Assembly: GCA_017548225.1 (NCBI GenBank)
Contig: JAFYMV010000225.1
Location: 1-7,515 of the forward strand
From: Bacteroidaceae bacterium
GTDB lineage: Bacteria; Bacteroidota; Bacteroidia; Bacteroidales; Bacteroidaceae
Length of the DNA stretch: 7,515 bases
Direction: 5' to 3'
A program made the position numbers and the translations under genes. Position 1 is the first letter of the stretch. Each line of letters starts with the position of its first letter. The notes below the pieces were generated by a model. The model saw only the letters and a program-made list of their open reading frames with translations. It did no database searches and was not told the DNA's origin. This document shows, piece by piece, positions 5,422 to 7,515 of this stretch.

Positions 5422-6732
5422 ATGAAAATCTTCAGTGAAGACCTGGTGGCTCGTGCCGCCCAAGAACTCCATATTGCCAACCTCTCCACCGCCACTATCG
5501 GCGAGGTGCTACTCATGGCCCAGTACCTTGAGCGCGAGACGGGCATACCCTTCATCCGCATGGATCAAGGCTCACCTGGACTCCCCATTAACCACTATGG
5601 TGTAGAGGCCGAGAAGGCCGCCCTCGACCGCGGTGTAGGCTCACAGTACCCTGCAGCTGACGGTATACCCGAACTCAAGCAGGCCGCTTCGCGCTTTGTC
5701 AAGGCCTTCCTCGATATCGATATCAGTCCCCGCTCATGCGTACCCACTACAGGTAGTGTGGCAGGCTCGTACGGCTCGTTCATTGCGTGTACCCAGCGTC
5801 TGCCGGGCAAGAACAAGGTGCTCTTCATCGATCCCGGCTTCCCCATACAGAAGTCGCAGCTCCGCATCATCGGTGCCGAGTGGGAAGAGTTTGACATCTA
5901 CAACTATCGCGGTGCAGCCTTGAAGGACAAGCTCGAGAGTATTCTTGCCAAGGGCGATATCGCCGCTATCATCTACTCCAACCCCAACAATCCCGCGTGG
6001 ATATGTCTTGAGGAGGAGGAGCTCGCCATCATCGGTGCTTTGGCTACGCAGTACGATGTCATCGTGATGGAAGACCTAGCCTACTTCTGCATGGACTTCC
6101 GCCGCGATCTCGGACATCCCTTCGTAGCACCCTATGCACCCACTGTAGCGCGCTATACTGACAACTATATCCTCATGCTCTCGGCATCGAAGATATTCAG
6201 TTATGCCGGGCAGCGCATGGCGCTCACCTGCATCAGCGACAAGCTCTTCGAGCGTCACTATCCCGCTCTTGCCGAGCGCTACCACGATGCCGGTGTCTTC
6301 GGACAAACACTTGTAGCCTCTATCCTCTATATGATTACCTCGGGGTGTACCGCCTCTACGCAGTATGCCTATGCCGAGATGTTGCGCCTCTCTACCGAGG
6401 GCAAGATCAACTTTGTGGAGGATACCCGCGAGTATGCCCGCCGTGCCGAGAAGATGAAGCGTATCTTTACCGACAACGGCTTTCACATCGTATACGACTA
6501 TGATGCCACACAGGCTGTGGGCGATGGTTTCTTCTTCACCATCGGCTATGGCAATATGACGGGTGGCGAGCTCCTTACCGAGCTCCTCTACTACGGTGTG
6601 AGCAGCATCTCACTCTCTACTACAGGCAGTGAGCAGCAGGGTGTGCGTGCGTGCACTTCCCGCATGCGCGATGAGCTGTACGAGGTGATGGAGCAGCGCA
6701 TGAAGGCCTTCCACGAAGACCATCCGCTGTAG
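5422..6732 (+). CDS. Class I/II PLP-dependent aminotransferase
   Basis: A fold-type I aminotransferase transferring amino groups between an amino acid and a 2-oxo acid in the cytoplasm. The 436 residues show the family's landmarks: MDQGSPGLP (47-55), YPAADGIPELKQA (76-88), a cofactor-phosphate-binding TTGSVAG region (109-115), SNPNNPAW (186-193, N190 likely contacting PLP), EDLAY (217-221, D218 to the pyridine nitrogen and Y221 to the ring oxygen), and SASKIFSYAGQRM (254-266) with K257 as the Schiff-base lysine and R265 as phosphate ligand. R409 probably binds the substrate carboxylate. The wording of the lysine motif differs from the usual AspC/TyrB type, so substrate cannot be read from sequence. 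Its position behind iorAB suggests aromatic amino acids, but the array-filled 67-base gap leaves cotranscription unproven. It is too long and unlike HisC to be a histidinol-phosphate aminotransferase. Confidence 0.88.
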   Translation: MKIFSEDLVARAAQELHIANLSTATIGEVLLMAQYLERETGIPFIRMDQGSPGLPINHYGVEAEKAALDRGVGSQYPAADGIPELKQAASRFVKAFLDIDISPRSCVPTTGSVAGSYGSFIACTQRLPGKNKVLFIDPGFPIQKSQLRIIGAEWEEFDIYNYRGAALKDKLESILAKGDIAAIIYSNPNNPAWICLEEEELAIIGALATQYDVIVMEDLAYFCMDFRRDLGHPFVAPYAPTVARYTDNYILMLSASKIFSYAGQRMALTCISDKLFERHYPALAERYHDAGVFGQTLVASILYMITSGCTASTQYAYAEMLRLSTEGKINFVEDTREYARRAEKMKRIFTDNGFHIVYDYDATQAVGDGFFFTIGYGNMTGGELLTELLYYGVSSISLSTTGSEQQGVRACTSRMRDELYEVMEQRMKAFHEDHPL

Positions 6733-6773
6733 GCTACCTTCCTTTTGTGATAATCGTAAAATAACACAATACA

Positions 6774-7496
6774 ATGATAAATGTCATACCTGCCATAGAC
6801 CTCATCGACGGTAAGTGCGTGCGCCTTACCAAGGGGGACTATAATCAGAAGAAACAATACGACGCCTCGCCACTCGATATGGCACTGCGTTACCAGGATA
6901 TAGGCATACGCCGTCTCCACTTGGTGGATCTCGACGGTGCCAAAAGCAGCAGTCCCAAGAACCTGCATGTGTTGGAGGAGATTGCTACACGCACCTCGCT
7001 CGATATAGAGTGGGGTGGGGGTATCAAGAGCGATGAGGCTCTGCGCGATGCCTTCAACGCTGGTGCTGACCATCTCATTATAGGTAGTGTTGCGGTGAGC
7101 AAGCCCGAACTCTTTGCCCGTTGGCTCGGCGAGTATGGTGGCGATCGCCTCATTCTCGGTGCCGACATCAACGATGGCCGTGTAGCTATCAATGGTTGGC
7201 TTGAGGAGTCAGAGCAGACTATCGATGCACTCATCGACCGTTTCCTTCCTTACGGATTGCGCGAGATCATCTGTACCGACATCGCCAAGGATGGCATGCT
7301 GCAAGGTCCCACCTTCGACCTCTATGCCCGTCTGCAGGCTGCATACCCCGAGCAAGACATCATTGTGAGCGGTGGCATCAGCAAGATGGACGATATCCGT
7401 CGTCTCGACGAGATGAATCTCCGCCATGTCATCGTAGGCAAGGCGATCTATGAAGGACGAATAACATTGGAAGAACTGAAAAGAGGCCTCCCCTAA
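6774..7496 (+). CDS. hisA: ProFAR isomerase, histidine biosynthesis
   Basis: HisA performs the Amadori isomerisation of ProFAR to PRFAR, the fourth step of histidine synthesis. The 240-residue product is a full-length TIM barrel. It starts with IPAIDLIDGKCVRL, with catalytic acid/base D9; LGADIND supplies the second catalytic aspartate, D131; phosphate-binding motifs are GGGIK (81-85), IIGSVAV (102-108), TDIAKDGMLQGP (168-179), VSGGIS (198-203) and VGKAIYEG (221-228). It starts 41 bases after the aminotransferase with an A-rich leader and no Shine-Dalgarno. The final codons (Gly-Leu-Pro) and the TAA stop lie inside a palindromic repeat. No hisH precedes it; whether hisF and hisI follow cannot be seen. 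Confidence 0.95.
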   Translation: MINVIPAIDLIDGKCVRLTKGDYNQKKQYDASPLDMALRYQDIGIRRLHLVDLDGAKSSSPKNLHVLEEIATRTSLDIEWGGGIKSDEALRDAFNAGADHLIIGSVAVSKPELFARWLGEYGGDRLILGADINDGRVAINGWLEESEQTIDALIDRFLPYGLREIICTDIAKDGMLQGPTFDLYARLQAAYPEQDIIVSGGISKMDDIRRLDEMNLRHVIVGKAIYEGRITLEELKRGLP

Positions 7497-7515
7497 CCCC
7501 TCCCAAGGAGGGGGA
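7485..7515 (+). repeat. GC-rich palindromic repeat, copy 3, running to the window end
   Basis: GGCCTCCCCTAACCCC leads into the hairpin CCCCTCC (7497-7503), loop CAA, GGAGGGG (7507-7513). The orientation matches copy 1 at 733-765, and the CCCTAACCCC part matches the minus-strand reading of copy 2. The TAA within the element is the stop codon of hisA, so the last three sense codons are also repeat sequence. The element may continue beyond the window; a T-run terminator or a partner copy downstream cannot be judged. Confidence 0.8.

Noticed and set aside
6735..6742. TACCTTCC as a -7 box for hisA
   Set aside because: Two mismatches to TAnnTTTG and no TTTG at the required 19-base distance upstream.

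Overview
The window looks like chromosomal DNA from a member of the Bacteroidetes, most likely order Bacteroidales; genus is not decidable by eye. The reasons are: the gene order ileS - DksA/TraR-like - lspA - DUF4296 lipoprotein; a DksA-like protein with a degraded zinc finger; start codons with A-rich leaders and almost no Shine-Dalgarno sequences; a promoter of the Bacteroidetes type (TTTG-N19-TAnnTTTG-like); and short GC-rich palindromic intergenic repeats. All convincing genes are on the + strand.

Layout. Positions 1-732 hold the 3' end of ileS (isoleucyl-tRNA synthetase). Between 733 and 888 two GC-rich palindromic repeats face each other in inverted orientation. Positions 889-3037 are a tight four-gene cluster: a DksA/TraR-family regulator, lspA (lipoprotein signal peptidase), a DUF4296 lipoprotein overlapping the end of lspA, and a 101-residue protein of unknown function. 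A 161-bp AT-rich gap (3038-3198) holds a possible 13-codon Phe-rich micro-ORF with a full AGGAGG, then a good promoter. Positions 3199-5354 are iorA and iorB, sharing one base, which encode indolepyruvate:ferredoxin oxidoreductase. A 67-bp gap carries a strictly 9-bp periodic CTAGA tandem array. Positions 5422-6732 encode a class I/II PLP-dependent aminotransferase and 6774-7496 hisA. A third copy of the palindromic repeat covers the last codons and stop of hisA and runs to the window edge.

How the genes fit together. LspA would process the lipoprotein encoded immediately after it, which has a clear lipobox. IorAB interconverts aryl-pyruvates and aryl-acetyl-CoA with ferredoxin; the neighbouring aminotransferase could supply or consume the 2-oxo acid, giving a plausible aromatic amino acid to aryl-acetate (or reverse) module. 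That link rests on neighbourhood only. HisA belongs to histidine biosynthesis and appears here without an upstream his neighbour.

I do not see a clearly novel defence or mobile system. The less ordinary signals are the three palindromic repeats (one forming a gene's stop codon), the 9-bp CTAGA array, and the micro-ORF ahead of iorA.
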